DNA from: Candidatus Electrothrix aestuarii
GTDB taxonomy: Bacteria > Desulfobacterota > Desulfobulbia > Desulfobulbales > Desulfobulbaceae
DNA: 64,000 nt
NCBI GenBank assembly: GCA_032595685.2
Contig: CP159373.1
Location: forward strand, 1,509,001 to 1,573,000
Direction of reading: 5' to 3'
Numbering within the stretch: the first letter of the stretch is position 1; the number at the start of each line of letters is the position of its first letter. The notes beneath the pieces are model-generated. The model ran no database searches and was not told the origin of the DNA. It was given only the letters and a program-made list of their open reading frames with translations. Both the position numbers and the translations under genes were made by a program. Positions 44,816-53,928 of this stretch are shown piece by piece.

Positions 44816-45142
44816 CGAATCTCCATTTTTGCATAATCGTGTCAATAATAGATCTCAGAGTTTCCTCTCGTACCATACTGTAATAGATCAGCATCGAAAA
44901 AACAAAAAACATCGCAAACAGATCAGGAGGAGAGGATCGCTCCCGACCCACCGTTTTCCCTACACAGGAACCCCTGCATTCGCAACACATAACCACATGC
45001 ATTCATGAGGAGCAAAGCTTCACCGTAGCTTCGTGGGTAAGCAAGAATAACGATGCACTTTCCGGCATTTTCCATTAAATTGCCAAGCTCAACCTTTATT
45101 TCTGCTCTACACTCAGGAAACTCAACCCTTTGGAGAACTGTT

Positions 45143-45664
45143 ATGAACGTCAAAATTTTGCTGTTAGGTTTCGCCTTAGTATGTTCGGCCCTGCTTGCCA
45201 GTAACGGAGCCTTTGCTCAACAATGTGAAGCCGAGTTGATAAGTGGACGAGACAGGACCATCATTGATATCATCAGTGGAGCAAGCTGTAATGAGGTCAG
45301 CAGGCGCTGCAATAAAAGATTGCGCAGGTTACGAAATCAGGATCCCTATTTCTATCGGGATGCATATTGTAATATCGTTGATTCTCCGCGCCGCGTTGAT
45401 CCTCGTAACTCACGTGATCCACGCAATCGACGTAATTCACGTAATCCTCGCGACCCTCGGTTTTCTCACTCTGCTCAGCCTCAGCCGCAAGCATATGTCA
45501 CCCGTGCTTATGATCGCTGCCAGGCCCCAGGTATTGTTCGTTGCACCCAAGAGTGGTCTGACGGAAGAGTAGTCACAGAAGACCACCGCTGTGCTGGCTG
45601 TCGAGGGTACAGTAACCCGTCCGGCGATCCCTGTGGCTGGAGGTGTTCCTTCCCGCAGAAATAA
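45143..45664 (+). CDS. Exported cysteine- and arginine-rich protein
   Basis: Exported protein of 173 aa. Signal peptide MNVKILLLGFALVCSALLAS, cleaved after AFA. The mature part has ten or more cysteines split between an N-terminal block (QQCEAELIS, SCNEVSRRCNKRL) and a C-terminal block (DRCQAPGIVRCTQEW, CAGCRGY, CGWRCSF). A linker of Asn-Ser-Arg-Asp-Pro-Arg-type repeats lies between. Disulfides in the periplasm are likely. TTTGGAGAA precedes ATG 45143 and a strong terminator follows. Family unknown. Confidence 0.7.
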   Translation: MNVKILLLGFALVCSALLASNGAFAQQCEAELISGRDRTIIDIISGASCNEVSRRCNKRLRRLRNQDPYFYRDAYCNIVDSPRRVDPRNSRDPRNRRNSRNPRDPRFSHSAQPQPQAYVTRAYDRCQAPGIVRCTQEWSDGRVVTEDHRCAGCRGYSNPSGDPCGWRCSFPQK

Positions 45665-45736
45665 CGTAACCTCCAGGCAGTTCCACAACCTCTTCTTATC
45701 CCAAGCTCTCACTAACTAACGAGAAGAAAAGACCTT

Positions 45737-45774
45737 CCATGCCGCTTCCTTCTCCGGGAAGCGGCATTTTTTTA
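45737..45774 (+). terminator. Intrinsic terminator
   Basis: ATGCCGCTTCC-ttctcc-GGGAAGCGGCAT followed by T7, after the exported Cys-rich gene. Confidence 0.95.
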
Positions 45775-45927
45775 TGCAGCCCCCGCATTTGCATTGAGGA
45801 AAGCTGGTAAAGGCTATAAAAAGAGATTTCCACTTGATAGACCATAGTGAACTCACTATAGTGGCTTTCTAAGGAACACTCTTTCATAGAGATAGACTCC
45901 CCTCACCGAAAAAAACGGACAACAACA

Positions 45928-46791
45928 ATGCAGACACCTGACTTTCCTGTCCCCTTTGTGAAGATGAGCGGCACAGGCAATGATTTCATTATTATTGATC
46001 ACCGTAAACCCGTACTTGCCCCTGAGGCGATGGCCGACTTTGCAGCCAAGGTTTGCCGGAGAAAATTTTCCGCTGGCGCAGATGGGTTGATCCTTATTGA
46101 GGATTCCTCTGAGGCAGACTTCCAATGGCAGTTCTTCAACGCAGACGGTTCAGTCGCTGAGATGTGCGGAAACGGAGCCCGTTGCGCGGCCCGCTTTGCC
46201 TTTTTGCAGGGTATTGCCCCGGCAGAGATGCGCTTTGCCACCTTGGCTGGCATTATTGAGGCCTCTGTCTCTGAAAAGGATGTTGCCGTGAAGATGACCG
46301 ATCCCGTGGACCTGAAAATGGACCAGCGTATCACTGTGGACGGGAAAGAATACACGGTCCACAGCATTGATACCGGTGTCCCCCATGCCGTGGTCTTTGT
46401 CGATGATATCGAGCAGACTGATGTCCGCACCTTAGGGAGTTTCATCCGCCATCATCAGGCCTTTATGCCTGCTGGCACCAATGTGAACTTTGCCCAGAGG
46501 CAAGGAGATGCCATCAAGGTCCGGACTTATGAGCGGGGCGTGGAAGATGAGACCCTGGCCTGCGGAACAGGGGCAGCAGCCTCAGCCATCATTGCCGCAC
46601 TCCTGGGTCAGGCCGCCTCTCCGGTCAACATCATTACCTCCGGTGGTGATCGTCTGACTATCCTTTTCGATATCAAGGAGGGCATGGAGAAAGGAACCGA
46701 CGGTACCGTAGGAGCTGTCCAGAATGTTTTCCTGAAGGGACCGGCGTATACCATTTATTCTGGAACATTCGACGCTGAGGCCTTGCTGTAA
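45928..46791 (+). CDS. dapF: Diaminopimelate epimerase
   Basis: Cofactor-free epimerase of 287 aa turning LL- into meso-diaminopimelate. Both catalytic cysteines are visible: FNADGSVAEMCGNGARCAA and DETLACGTGAAAS. The N-terminal MSGTGNDFIIID is typical. dapA follows after ~110 bases, with a small GC hairpin (CCCCTCCGGGG-like, 46803-46817) between them. Confidence 0.96.
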   Translation: MQTPDFPVPFVKMSGTGNDFIIIDHRKPVLAPEAMADFAAKVCRRKFSAGADGLILIEDSSEADFQWQFFNADGSVAEMCGNGARCAARFAFLQGIAPAEMRFATLAGIIEASVSEKDVAVKMTDPVDLKMDQRITVDGKEYTVHSIDTGVPHAVVFVDDIEQTDVRTLGSFIRHHQAFMPAGTNVNFAQRQGDAIKVRTYERGVEDETLACGTGAAASAIIAALLGQAASPVNIITSGGDRLTILFDIKEGMEKGTDGTVGAVQNVFLKGPAYTIYSGTFDAEALL

Positions 46792-46899
46792 ACGTCCATC
46801 CACCCCTCCGGGGCGGGACAACAAAAACATGAAAGGTGTGGTTGGGCGCCTCATTGACTCACCCACACTTTCATATAAAGATTACTAAGGAGAAGAGAG

Positions 46900-47793
46900 A
46901 TGACGATACAAGGAAAAAATATCCAAGGTGCTTTTACCGCCATTGTCACCCCAATGCGGGATGGCAAGGTTGATGAACAAAGTCTGACTGATCTGATTAA
47001 TTTCCAGATCGACAACGGCATCCACGGCCTGGTGCCCTGCGGAACCACAGGGGAATCTGCGACCCTGGGCTTTGACGAGCATAAACGAGTCATTGATATC
47101 ACTGTTAAGGTGGTTGACGGACGTGTACCGGTCATTGCCGGAACCGGTGCTAACAGCACAGCTGAAGCTATTGAGTTGACCGAATCAGCTAAGGCCAGTG
47201 GTGCAGATGCAGTTCTCTCTGTAGCGCCTTATTATAATAAGCCGAGCCAGGAAGGTCTGTACCAGCATTTTAAAGCCATTATCGATGCTGTGGATATTCC
47301 TATGGTGCTCTATAATGTGCCGAGTCGTACTGTAGTCAACATGACTCCAGCAACAACAGCTCGTCTGGCCGAACTGCCCAACGTTATTGCTATTAAAGAG
47401 GCCTGCGGCTGCCTCAATCAGATCTCTGAGGTTATTCGCCTTTGCCCGAAAGACTTTATTGTTCTGTCTGGTGATGACTTCACCTCCATGCCCACCGTGC
47501 TTATCGGCGGAAAGGGTGTTATCTCGGTGACCTCCAACGTTGATCCGGCAGGTATGGCCGCCATGATGGAGGCAGCCCTACAGGGTGATCTGGCCAAGGC
47601 CAATGAGATCCATTACAAGCTCTTTGCCCTGATGGGGACCATGTTTTGCTATCCCAACCCGGCCCCGGCCAAGAAGGGACTGCACCTTATGGGTGAGATC
47701 GCCAGCCCTGAGGTTCGCCTGCCCATGACGGAAATGGATGAGGCTTCCTTGAATAAGCTGACCACAGAGATGAAAGCGGTTGGATTGATCTGA
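46900..47793 (+). CDS. dapA: 4-hydroxy-tetrahydrodipicolinate synthase
   Basis: First committed enzyme of the DAP/lysine pathway, condensing pyruvate and aspartate semialdehyde, 297 aa. Signatures: GLVPCGTTGESATL, PYYNKPSQEGLYQHF and the Schiff-base lysine in VIAIKEACG. AAGGAGAAGAGAG precedes ATG 46900. In a tidy operon dapB would follow; here an accessory block of 3.7 kb intervenes. Confidence 0.96.
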   Translation: MTIQGKNIQGAFTAIVTPMRDGKVDEQSLTDLINFQIDNGIHGLVPCGTTGESATLGFDEHKRVIDITVKVVDGRVPVIAGTGANSTAEAIELTESAKASGADAVLSVAPYYNKPSQEGLYQHFKAIIDAVDIPMVLYNVPSRTVVNMTPATTARLAELPNVIAIKEACGCLNQISEVIRLCPKDFIVLSGDDFTSMPTVLIGGKGVISVTSNVDPAGMAAMMEAALQGDLAKANEIHYKLFALMGTMFCYPNPAPAKKGLHLMGEIASPEVRLPMTEMDEASLNKLTTEMKAVGLI

Positions 47794-47863
47794 GTTGTGC
47801 AGGGGCGATCCTTGTGATCGCCCTCTGTAAAGCCAAGGCCTTCAATCACGCGATAAGCATAAG

Positions 47864-48249
47864 ATGGACCTCACATTAGAAGAACTCCAGCAAGCTATCA
47901 ACGGAGATGTAACCTACAGATGGTCTCATGACAGGACTATTATTCCTTTAACCTTAGATGAAAACGGAAAGAAACTGTTCAAACAGTTCACCAAGCAAGG
48001 CTTTGGAGTTAAGGGTGGGGCGACGAATGCTTATGATGTCTATTCAACATGGTGCTCCATAGAGAAACAGCCTGAGATTTTTATTTCACCCAAAAGGAAA
48101 TATGCCCATATTGAAATTGATATGATTTTTACAGACTGCCATATATCAATTGAGGGCCAACGGTTGATTGAAAGTGTAGTGAAAAACAACTGGCCCAAAG
48201 AATATGAAAGAGCTTCTTTGCAGGTCAGTGCAGGAGAAATATATTCTGT
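47864..48249 (+). pseudogene. Hypothetical gene disrupted by IS91 copy 2
   Basis: A small soluble protein beginning MDLTLEELQQAINGDVTYRW, of unknown family. The element cuts it in the codon after SAGEIYS. In the present sequence the frame runs into the element and ends in FYCIGNYKIF...; without the element it would finish VFFCFKGTS at TGA 49613-49615, giving 137 residues. Only the last nine residues are affected, so the product may still work. Confidence 0.7.
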
Positions 48250-49587
48250 TTTTTATTGTATAGGAAATTATAAAATTTTCCTTTCAACATGTTGTAATTG
48301 CGAATAGAGTATTAGCTTAATGAAAAATAAGCTGATAAAATTAATCTTTCGTGATTTTTGGTATGTAGTCTGCGTTGAATTGGCAAGCAGGTACTCAAGC
48401 CTTCACTGGGAGTCAATCGTTGAAAATGTAGAAAAAATGATCAACTGTGGAGAGTCTACCAATGGCTATGTCGAGTATATTTGTCCGAATTGTTTTGAAA
48501 AAAGAGAGTAGGGTTCACCTGTAAGTGTCGATTCTGTACGTCTTGCGGTAAGCGATACGTCGATGAATGGGTTGAAAAGACAGTGAAAAGTATATTCGAC
48601 GTAGTTCATCGACATTTAGTGTTTACCATTCCACAAGAACTCCGAAAGATAATTTTTAGTGATCGTATGCTGATCAAGATTATGATGGATTGTGCTTCAA
48701 AAGCGGCTGTGGAAGTACTTCAAAGTAAAGGAGTTGATGCTGTTCCGGGAATTCTATTAGTTGTCCATACGTTTGGAAGAGATCTTAAGTTTAATCCGCA
48801 TGTCCATATGTTAATGACAGAAGGAGGATTAACATCTTCCAATCAGTGGGTTGATATTCCATTTTTGCCATATGGTCTGCTTAGAAAAAATGGCAATATT
48901 ATTTGCTGACTGAAATAAAGGCTAGCTTGCCGCAAACAAAAGAAAATGTAAGATTCATAGATTACCTGTTTAAAAGCCAACGTAATGGTTTTTATGTAAA
49001 TGGTAAAAGCAAGATGACATCAGCAAGACATGCAGCTCGATATATTGGTCGCTATATGGCTCGTCCAGCATTGGCAGAGCACAAGATAACGAATTACGAT
49101 GGTGAGGAAGTAACATTTTGGTATATTGATCATAAAACAGAAGTTAAAGTTACCGAAGCGATTCCAGCCAAAGAGTTCATACAACGATTAATTGACCATA
49201 TCCCGCTAAAGGGATTCAAGATGGTCCGCCATTATGGGTTATATTCTCGACGTACAAAAACAATCGCGATAGAGATTTTGATGGACTGTAAACGTTTTAT
49301 CCAGAAGACTTTTGAATTCATGAAAAGTGATTCAAGGTCATTGAGCTGGAGAGAGCGTCTAGTACAGAGTTTCGGGAAAGATCCGTTAACATGTCCAAAC
49401 TGTAAAGAAAAAATGTTTTTATGGCGGATTTGGCATCCTGACTATGGAGATATCTTTGATCTGAGCAGAGACAGATCTTTTGTGGAAAGCAAGAGTAAAC
49501 AAGAATGCAACAAGAGAAACTCTTCGGGTCGGCAGGTTAAGTGGATACCGCAATTGCTTCCGTTTTAATCCGCCCGTAGGGCGTTTT
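48250..49587 (+). mobile_element. IS91-family element, copy 2
   Basis: 1338 bp, nearly identical to copy 1. The left end is TTTTTATTGTATAGG with palindrome GGAAATTATAAAATTTTCC (48263-48281). The right end has the hairpin CGCCCGTAGGGCG and ends in GTTTT next to the target GTTC (49588-49591). No target duplication is present; flanks rejoin cleanly. Confidence 0.93.
48320..49568 (+). pseudogene. IS91-family Y2/HUH transposase, copy 2, frameshifted
   Basis: Same domain order as copy 1. It shares the A6 run (48498-48503) after which the first 63 codons stop. In addition a run near 48885-48890 has A6 where copy 1 has A7, so the frame ends at RKNGNIIC just after the HUH region. The C-terminal part, MLTEIKASLPQ onward (48903-49568), is intact and includes the base lost in copy 1. 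Confidence 0.9.
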
Positions 49588-49589
49588 GT

Positions 49590-50318
49590 TCTTTTGTTTT
49601 AAAGGAACGAGCTGAATTAGTTGCAAAAAGGATTGTAGAAGTTGTACGAGACAAAAGGTATCTTGTTCCAAAGGATCAATGGGACGGTGAATACCCAAAC
49701 AAGATAGACAGCAAGATAAACAAACGGAATAAAAAAAATAGAACAATTGGAAATAAAAAAGAAGGATATGTTTATTTTATTCAAGCAGAAGAAAGGAATA
49801 TTTTCAAAATAGGCTATTCAAAAAACCATCCTAGGACCAGAATAAGAAGCCTTCAAAGCGGTTCTCCATACGATCTTTTTCTGCGTTATTTTTTTTACTC
49901 TATTGACTGTAAAATTGCAGAAAGTAAGGTGCATGAATATCTAAAAGACATTCCTCAGAAAAGAGAATGGTTTTTTATCAGCCCTGTCCAAATCGTAAAA
50001 GCAATAAACCATTTTCACTCCACAATAGATGTAGCTTTAGATTCAAATGATTTTCGGGTGATATCTGGTAAATATTTAGTTTTAAAATCGAGAGTTCGCA
50101 AAGGTTTACGAACTGTTGAAACAGAGAAATGTCCATTTTGCGGAACCAAACATATACATAGCGGAGGCGGGAAAGATTATAAAAAAAACATTGAGGTGCA
50201 AGAAGGAATTAGAACCCTTGGACACCGTAGACCTCATTGTCTGATCAAACACATTGAATTTATAACACCAAATGGCACAGTAGTTAACAATAAGGATGGA
50301 TACTATCTTGGCATCTAG
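49590..50318 (+). pseudogene. T5orf172/GIY-YIG-like protein, 5' end cut by IS91
   Basis: An open frame of 242 codons runs from the IS border. It contains a T5orf172 (MUG113)-type GIY-YIG domain, GYVYFIQAEERNIFKIGYSK, then RTRIRSLQSGSPYDLF, ESKVHEYL and EWFFIS, and a C-terminal zinc-like knuckle (CPFCGTKHIHSG, RRPHC). The N-terminal part KERAELVAKRIVEVVRD is also protein-like. The normal start is missing; without the element the frame opens back to ATG 48204, overlapping the gene upstream. ATG 49929 would remove half of the domain. Confidence 0.7.
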
Positions 50319-50399
50319 TACTAACAAAAAAACTATATGATTATCCCTGTAACTATCTTTTTATCCAACTTAACAAGGCAAACAACCCGTCGTTCACAG

Positions 50400-50825
50400 G
50401 ACGCACCCTTTGTAAAAAACACAGGCTCCTCTTGTAAAACGATGCGCTCCAATGAAAGACAGGAGACCTCCTACTTTTCTGAGGGCCTCTACTTTTTAAA
50501 AAAGTACTGCCCCATTTAAAGAATGGAGGCCCCCTCTTTAAAAAAGGACAGCCACTTTTTAGAAAAGCACAGGCCCTTTTTTAACTCGCGCTAGTCCTTT
50601 TTAAAAAAGCATGACTCCTTTCTTGAAAAGTACCGGCTCTCTTTTAAAAAGGAAGGCTCCTGTGGAAGAAAGTACGAAGCCTCTCCTTAACCGAAGAGCT
50701 ACTTTCTCTAAGAGCAGCTTTCCTGTTTTAAAATGGAGCAGTCCTTTTTTAAGATGAAGCGCTCCTGTCAAAGAAAGCACGAGACCTTTTTTTAAAAGAA
50801 GCTCTCCTTTCTTTGCTAGCACTCC
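50400..50825. repeat. ~20-unit 21-bp phased palindrome array
   Basis: Degenerate repeats of a pyrimidine-TTAA-purine motif, for example TCCTTTTTAAAAAAGCA and CTCTTTTAAAAAGGAAG. Unit centres lie about 21 bp apart (20-23 by eye). In 50601-50822 a minus-strand frame shows exact seven-residue periodicity (for instance LHLKKGL, LHFKTGK, VLFKKGV), so the period is 21 there. Units at about 50658 and 50763 (CTCCTGTxxAAGAAAG) are 105 bp apart, hinting at a five-unit higher order. No gene is visible in 50319-50900. Confidence 0.85.
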
Positions 50826-50900
50826 ACATTTTTGAGAAAGAAGATACCCTCAGCAACAAACAGGAGCATCGAACAAAGTGTTCCTTCAAGGAAAGACAGT

Positions 50901-51467
50901 ATGAACAGGCCGGATCTGACAGCAAAACGACACTACACGGTTGATGATTATGCCTCATGGAACGACGGCCAACGCTATGAACTCCTGCACGGGGATGTCC
51001 ATGCAATGACGCCTGCGCCGAGCTGGCTGCATCAGGTGGTTTCAGCAAACCTGGGCTTTGAAATCCAGGCACGTTTGCGCTCCATGAAAAAATGCCATCT
51101 TGTTCATGCGCCTATTGATGTTTACCTCTTAAATGATACAGTGGTGCAACCGGATATCATCGTTGTTTGTGACCCGAAAAAAATCGAAAAGAAAGGTTGT
51201 GTCGGCGCACCCGACCTTGTCGTAGAAATTCTTTCTCCCTCTACAGCAAAGACAGACTGGAAGGATAAATACGCCCTCTATGAAACAGCAGGTGTGCGTG
51301 AGTACTGGATCGTTAACCCCGAAGACACCCTTGTGCATGTCTTCCGCCTCAGCGAAAAAAAGTTCCACCTGGAGAACACCTATTCTCTTGAGAATACTGT
51401 ACCGATCGGTATTTTTGATGACGTGGTGATAGACCTGAAAAATGTCTTTGAAAACGACAGGGATTGA
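50901..51467 (+). CDS. Uma2-family putative endonuclease
   Basis: PD-(D/E)XK-fold Uma2 protein of 188 aa, with the full motif set: YTVDDYASWNDGQRYELLHG, VQPDIIVVCDP, APDLVVEILSPST, DWKDKYALYETAGVREYWIV. AAGGAAAG precedes ATG 50901. The family is abundant in cyanobacteria and sulfate reducers but its role is unproven. It ends 66 bases before dapB and belongs to the accessory block between dapA and dapB. Confidence 0.88.
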   Translation: MNRPDLTAKRHYTVDDYASWNDGQRYELLHGDVHAMTPAPSWLHQVVSANLGFEIQARLRSMKKCHLVHAPIDVYLLNDTVVQPDIIVVCDPKKIEKKGCVGAPDLVVEILSPSTAKTDWKDKYALYETAGVREYWIVNPEDTLVHVFRLSEKKFHLENTYSLENTVPIGIFDDVVIDLKNVFENDRD

Positions 51468-51532
51468 GTATCTTCGGTACACCAAAAGACGAATGGCAGA
51501 AAATAAATATTTAACCAAAAGAATAGAACAAT

Positions 51533-52345
51533 ATGACCAAAGTAATTGTAGCCGGAGCCTCCGGTCGGATGGGACAACGCATCTGTTATATGGTAGATCA
51601 ACACCCGGACCTTACCCTGGCTGGTGCCTTTGAACAGGCCAGCAATCCTAATGTGGGTAAGGACGCCGGTGAAATTGCCGGAATTGGCACTTCAGGAGTG
51701 ATCATCGCTGACAGCCTGGAAAAGGTAATTGATGACGGAGAGGTCATCATTGATTTTACCTTCCACAAAGCCACAATGGAATTTGTCAAGATAGCAGCCA
51801 AACATGGCCGAGCTATGGTTATCGGAACCACCGGTCTCAGCGCTGATGACCTGACCATACTCCGCAATACCGCAGCCGAACACTTCCCCTGCGTTCAGGC
51901 CCCGAATATGGCCGTGGGCGTGAATGTCCTGTTCAAGCTGGTGGAAAAGGCCGCTGCTGTACTGGGTGATTCCTATGATGTGGAAATCGTTGAGGCCCAT
52001 CACCGGATGAAAAAGGATGCACCCTCTGGAACAGCTCTGAAGATCGGGGAAATGGCAGCCAAGGGCTTAGGGCGTGATTTGGCCAAGGTTGGTGTTTTTG
52101 AACGTAATGGTATTATCGGTGAGCGCACAGATCAGGAAATCGGCATCCAGACTATTCGGGCCGGAGACATCGTTGGTGAGCATACCGCCTATTTTGCTGG
52201 CCCAGGCGAGCGGATTGAGATCACCCACCGAGCCCACAGCCGGGATAACTTTGCTGGTGGCGCAGCCAAGGCTGCCGCCTGGGTCGTGAGCCAACCCAAG
52301 GGACTCTACACCATGTTCGATGTTCTGGGACTCTCAGAGTTCTGA
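51533..52345 (+). CDS. dapB: 4-hydroxy-tetrahydrodipicolinate reductase
   Basis: NAD(P)H-dependent reductase of 270 aa, second step after DapA. Nucleotide motif VIVAGASGRMGQRI, catalytic segment EIVEAHHRMKKDAPSGTAL with the tandem His, and ITHRAHSRDNFAGGA are diagnostic. folK follows at ~100 bases. Confidence 0.96.
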   Translation: MTKVIVAGASGRMGQRICYMVDQHPDLTLAGAFEQASNPNVGKDAGEIAGIGTSGVIIADSLEKVIDDGEVIIDFTFHKATMEFVKIAAKHGRAMVIGTTGLSADDLTILRNTAAEHFPCVQAPNMAVGVNVLFKLVEKAAAVLGDSYDVEIVEAHHRMKKDAPSGTALKIGEMAAKGLGRDLAKVGVFERNGIIGERTDQEIGIQTIRAGDIVGEHTAYFAGPGERIEITHRAHSRDNFAGGAAKAAAWVVSQPKGLYTMFDVLGLSEF

Positions 52346-52441
52346 TTTATCCAATTCACGGCAGATACTTTTCTTCCCAGTCGATGAGCACAGCCCGCCC
52401 TAGTCTCATCGACTGTGCCGATTGTTTTCAAGACCGCCTTT

Positions 52442-52984
52442 ATGGACACACCTTTTCCTGCTTCCGCCTACATTGGCCTCGGCTCTAATCTGGGGAATTC
52501 CCGCAGTCTCCTCCAGGAGGCCTGGCAGTCCCTTGGTCAGCATCCAGAGGTAGCGATTCAGACGCTTTCCTCTCCCTATCGTACCCAGCCCGTTGGAATG
52601 GAAAGTGAACATTGGTTCATCAATGCCGTTGGCTGCCTGCACACAAGACTCTCTCCGGAGAACCTGCTTGATCTTCTTTTAGCAACAGAGCACAAATTTG
52701 GCAGGATACGCCACCCGGAGCTTGGGGGATACCAGGACAGAACCCTTGATCTGGATCTGCTTCTTTATGAGGACTTGGTCCTGGAGAATTCTCGGCTGAT
52801 CCTACCTCATCCGGCACTGCATGAGCGACTCTTTGTGCTGGTTCCTTTGTCGGAAATCGGTGCGCAAGTGGCGCATCCTCGCTTAAAAAAGAGCATCGCC
52901 GAGCTCTTGGCAGAACAAGAGGCCAGAAGTGGGCGAGAAGGAATTGAGCAGAGCAGCTGGCAGGAAGAATACGCAGGAAATTAG
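52442..52984 (+). CDS. folK: 6-hydroxymethyl-7,8-dihydropterin pyrophosphokinase
   Basis: HPPK of folate synthesis, 180 aa. Signatures: YIGLGSNLGNSRSLL, SSPYRTQPVG, FINAV, GRIRHPELGGYQDRTLDLDL and PHPALHERLFVLVPL. ATG 52442 and GTG 52415 are both possible starts. The 3' end overlaps the convergent PilZ gene by four bases. Folate one-carbon chemistry links it loosely with acsE. Confidence 0.95.
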   Translation: MDTPFPASAYIGLGSNLGNSRSLLQEAWQSLGQHPEVAIQTLSSPYRTQPVGMESEHWFINAVGCLHTRLSPENLLDLLLATEHKFGRIRHPELGGYQDRTLDLDLLLYEDLVLENSRLILPHPALHERLFVLVPLSEIGAQVAHPRLKKSIAELLAEQEARSGREGIEQSSWQEEYAGN

Positions 52985-53769
52985 GCTATTCGCCGTTTTT
53001 TCTCTTTCTCACGGTAAAAACTAAAGGTCCTACACAGGATAAGGTCCCCTTCGAGTTCCAAGTTCACATTATTTACAAACTCTGTCCCTAAGATAAAAGG
53101 ATCATCAGCTCCGTACAGCAGAACGGTTTGCAAATGGCAAAAATCATCCAGCTTCATGGAAACAAATTCCAGGGCCACTCCCTGCTCTCCCCCCCTGATA
53201 ACCGCGCAGGTAGCATGAACCTCAAAGGCCTCATCAAAATCCGAATGATTTATACTGACAGTACAAATATCCCCCAGGTGCTGACCAAAACTTCCATTCA
53301 CATAAAGGCCACCAAGGCTGATATTTTCCACAGCATGCCGGTAATAGCGCTGTGAACCGAAATCAAGGTCAGCATCCAGCTGGATATGTAATCTTGTGAA
53401 CTGCCTTTTATTCTTGCTCCCTATATTGACCAGCAGTTGTTGAATATTCTTAACCAAGAGCTGTTGTACATTTTCCGGGTGTACAGCTTCCTGTTTCTGA
53501 ATCTTCAAAGGAACGAGAACTTTTTTGCGTTTTGGCTTTGCTCGTAAATTATTCTGTTGGATACTGAGAGCACTCTCGAGAATTTTATTCTCTCTCTTAA
53601 CGACCACCTGCTGTTGGAGCTGAGCGAGTTCCTTTTTCAGTCTGCTATTTTCCTTTTCTGCATTTTCAATACGCACCTTCTGCCAGTCAATAAACTTCAA
53701 TAACACATCGACAAACGGAGTCCGTTCATCGTCAGGAATGGGGCAGAGTATACCGTTAGTTGCATCCAT
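52981..53769 (-). CDS. PilZ protein with N-terminal coiled coil
   Basis: Predicted cyclic-di-GMP receptor of 262 aa. Residues ~30-70 form a coiled coil (ENAEKENSRLKKELAQLQQQ), then a linker and a PilZ domain with RQFTRLHIQL and ENISLGGLYVNG motifs and the DFCHLQTVLLYG segment shared with the PilZ proteins at 24782 and 32414. The coiled coil suggests dimerisation. It ends with a basic KEKEKKRRIA tail. Monocistronic. Confidence 0.88.
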   Translation of the reverse strand: MDATNGILCPIPDDERTPFVDVLLKFIDWQKVRIENAEKENSRLKKELAQLQQQVVVKRENKILESALSIQQNNLRAKPKRKKVLVPLKIQKQEAVHPENVQQLLVKNIQQLLVNIGSKNKRQFTRLHIQLDADLDFGSQRYYRHAVENISLGGLYVNGSFGQHLGDICTVSINHSDFDEAFEVHATCAVIRGGEQGVALEFVSMKLDDFCHLQTVLLYGADDPFILGTEFVNNVNLELEGDLILCRTFSFYREKEKKRRIA

Positions 53770-53928
53770 AGGCCCAAGAACGATCTATTTATAACAATGA
53801 AAGGAGAGAGATGAGCCTGCACAGAACAGACGTTTTGCCTGCGCACATATGACAGCTTATGATGGAAGCAGATAACTTATCCTGTTTATTAAGAGAAAAA
53901 AAGGGAAAAAAGAGGATGGAAGGCGAGC

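Noticed and set aside
50601-50822. Minus-strand 73-codon frame with seven-residue repeats
   Set aside because: It follows from the 21-bp DNA repeat (21 is a multiple of three), has no ribosome binding site and no fold-like sequence.
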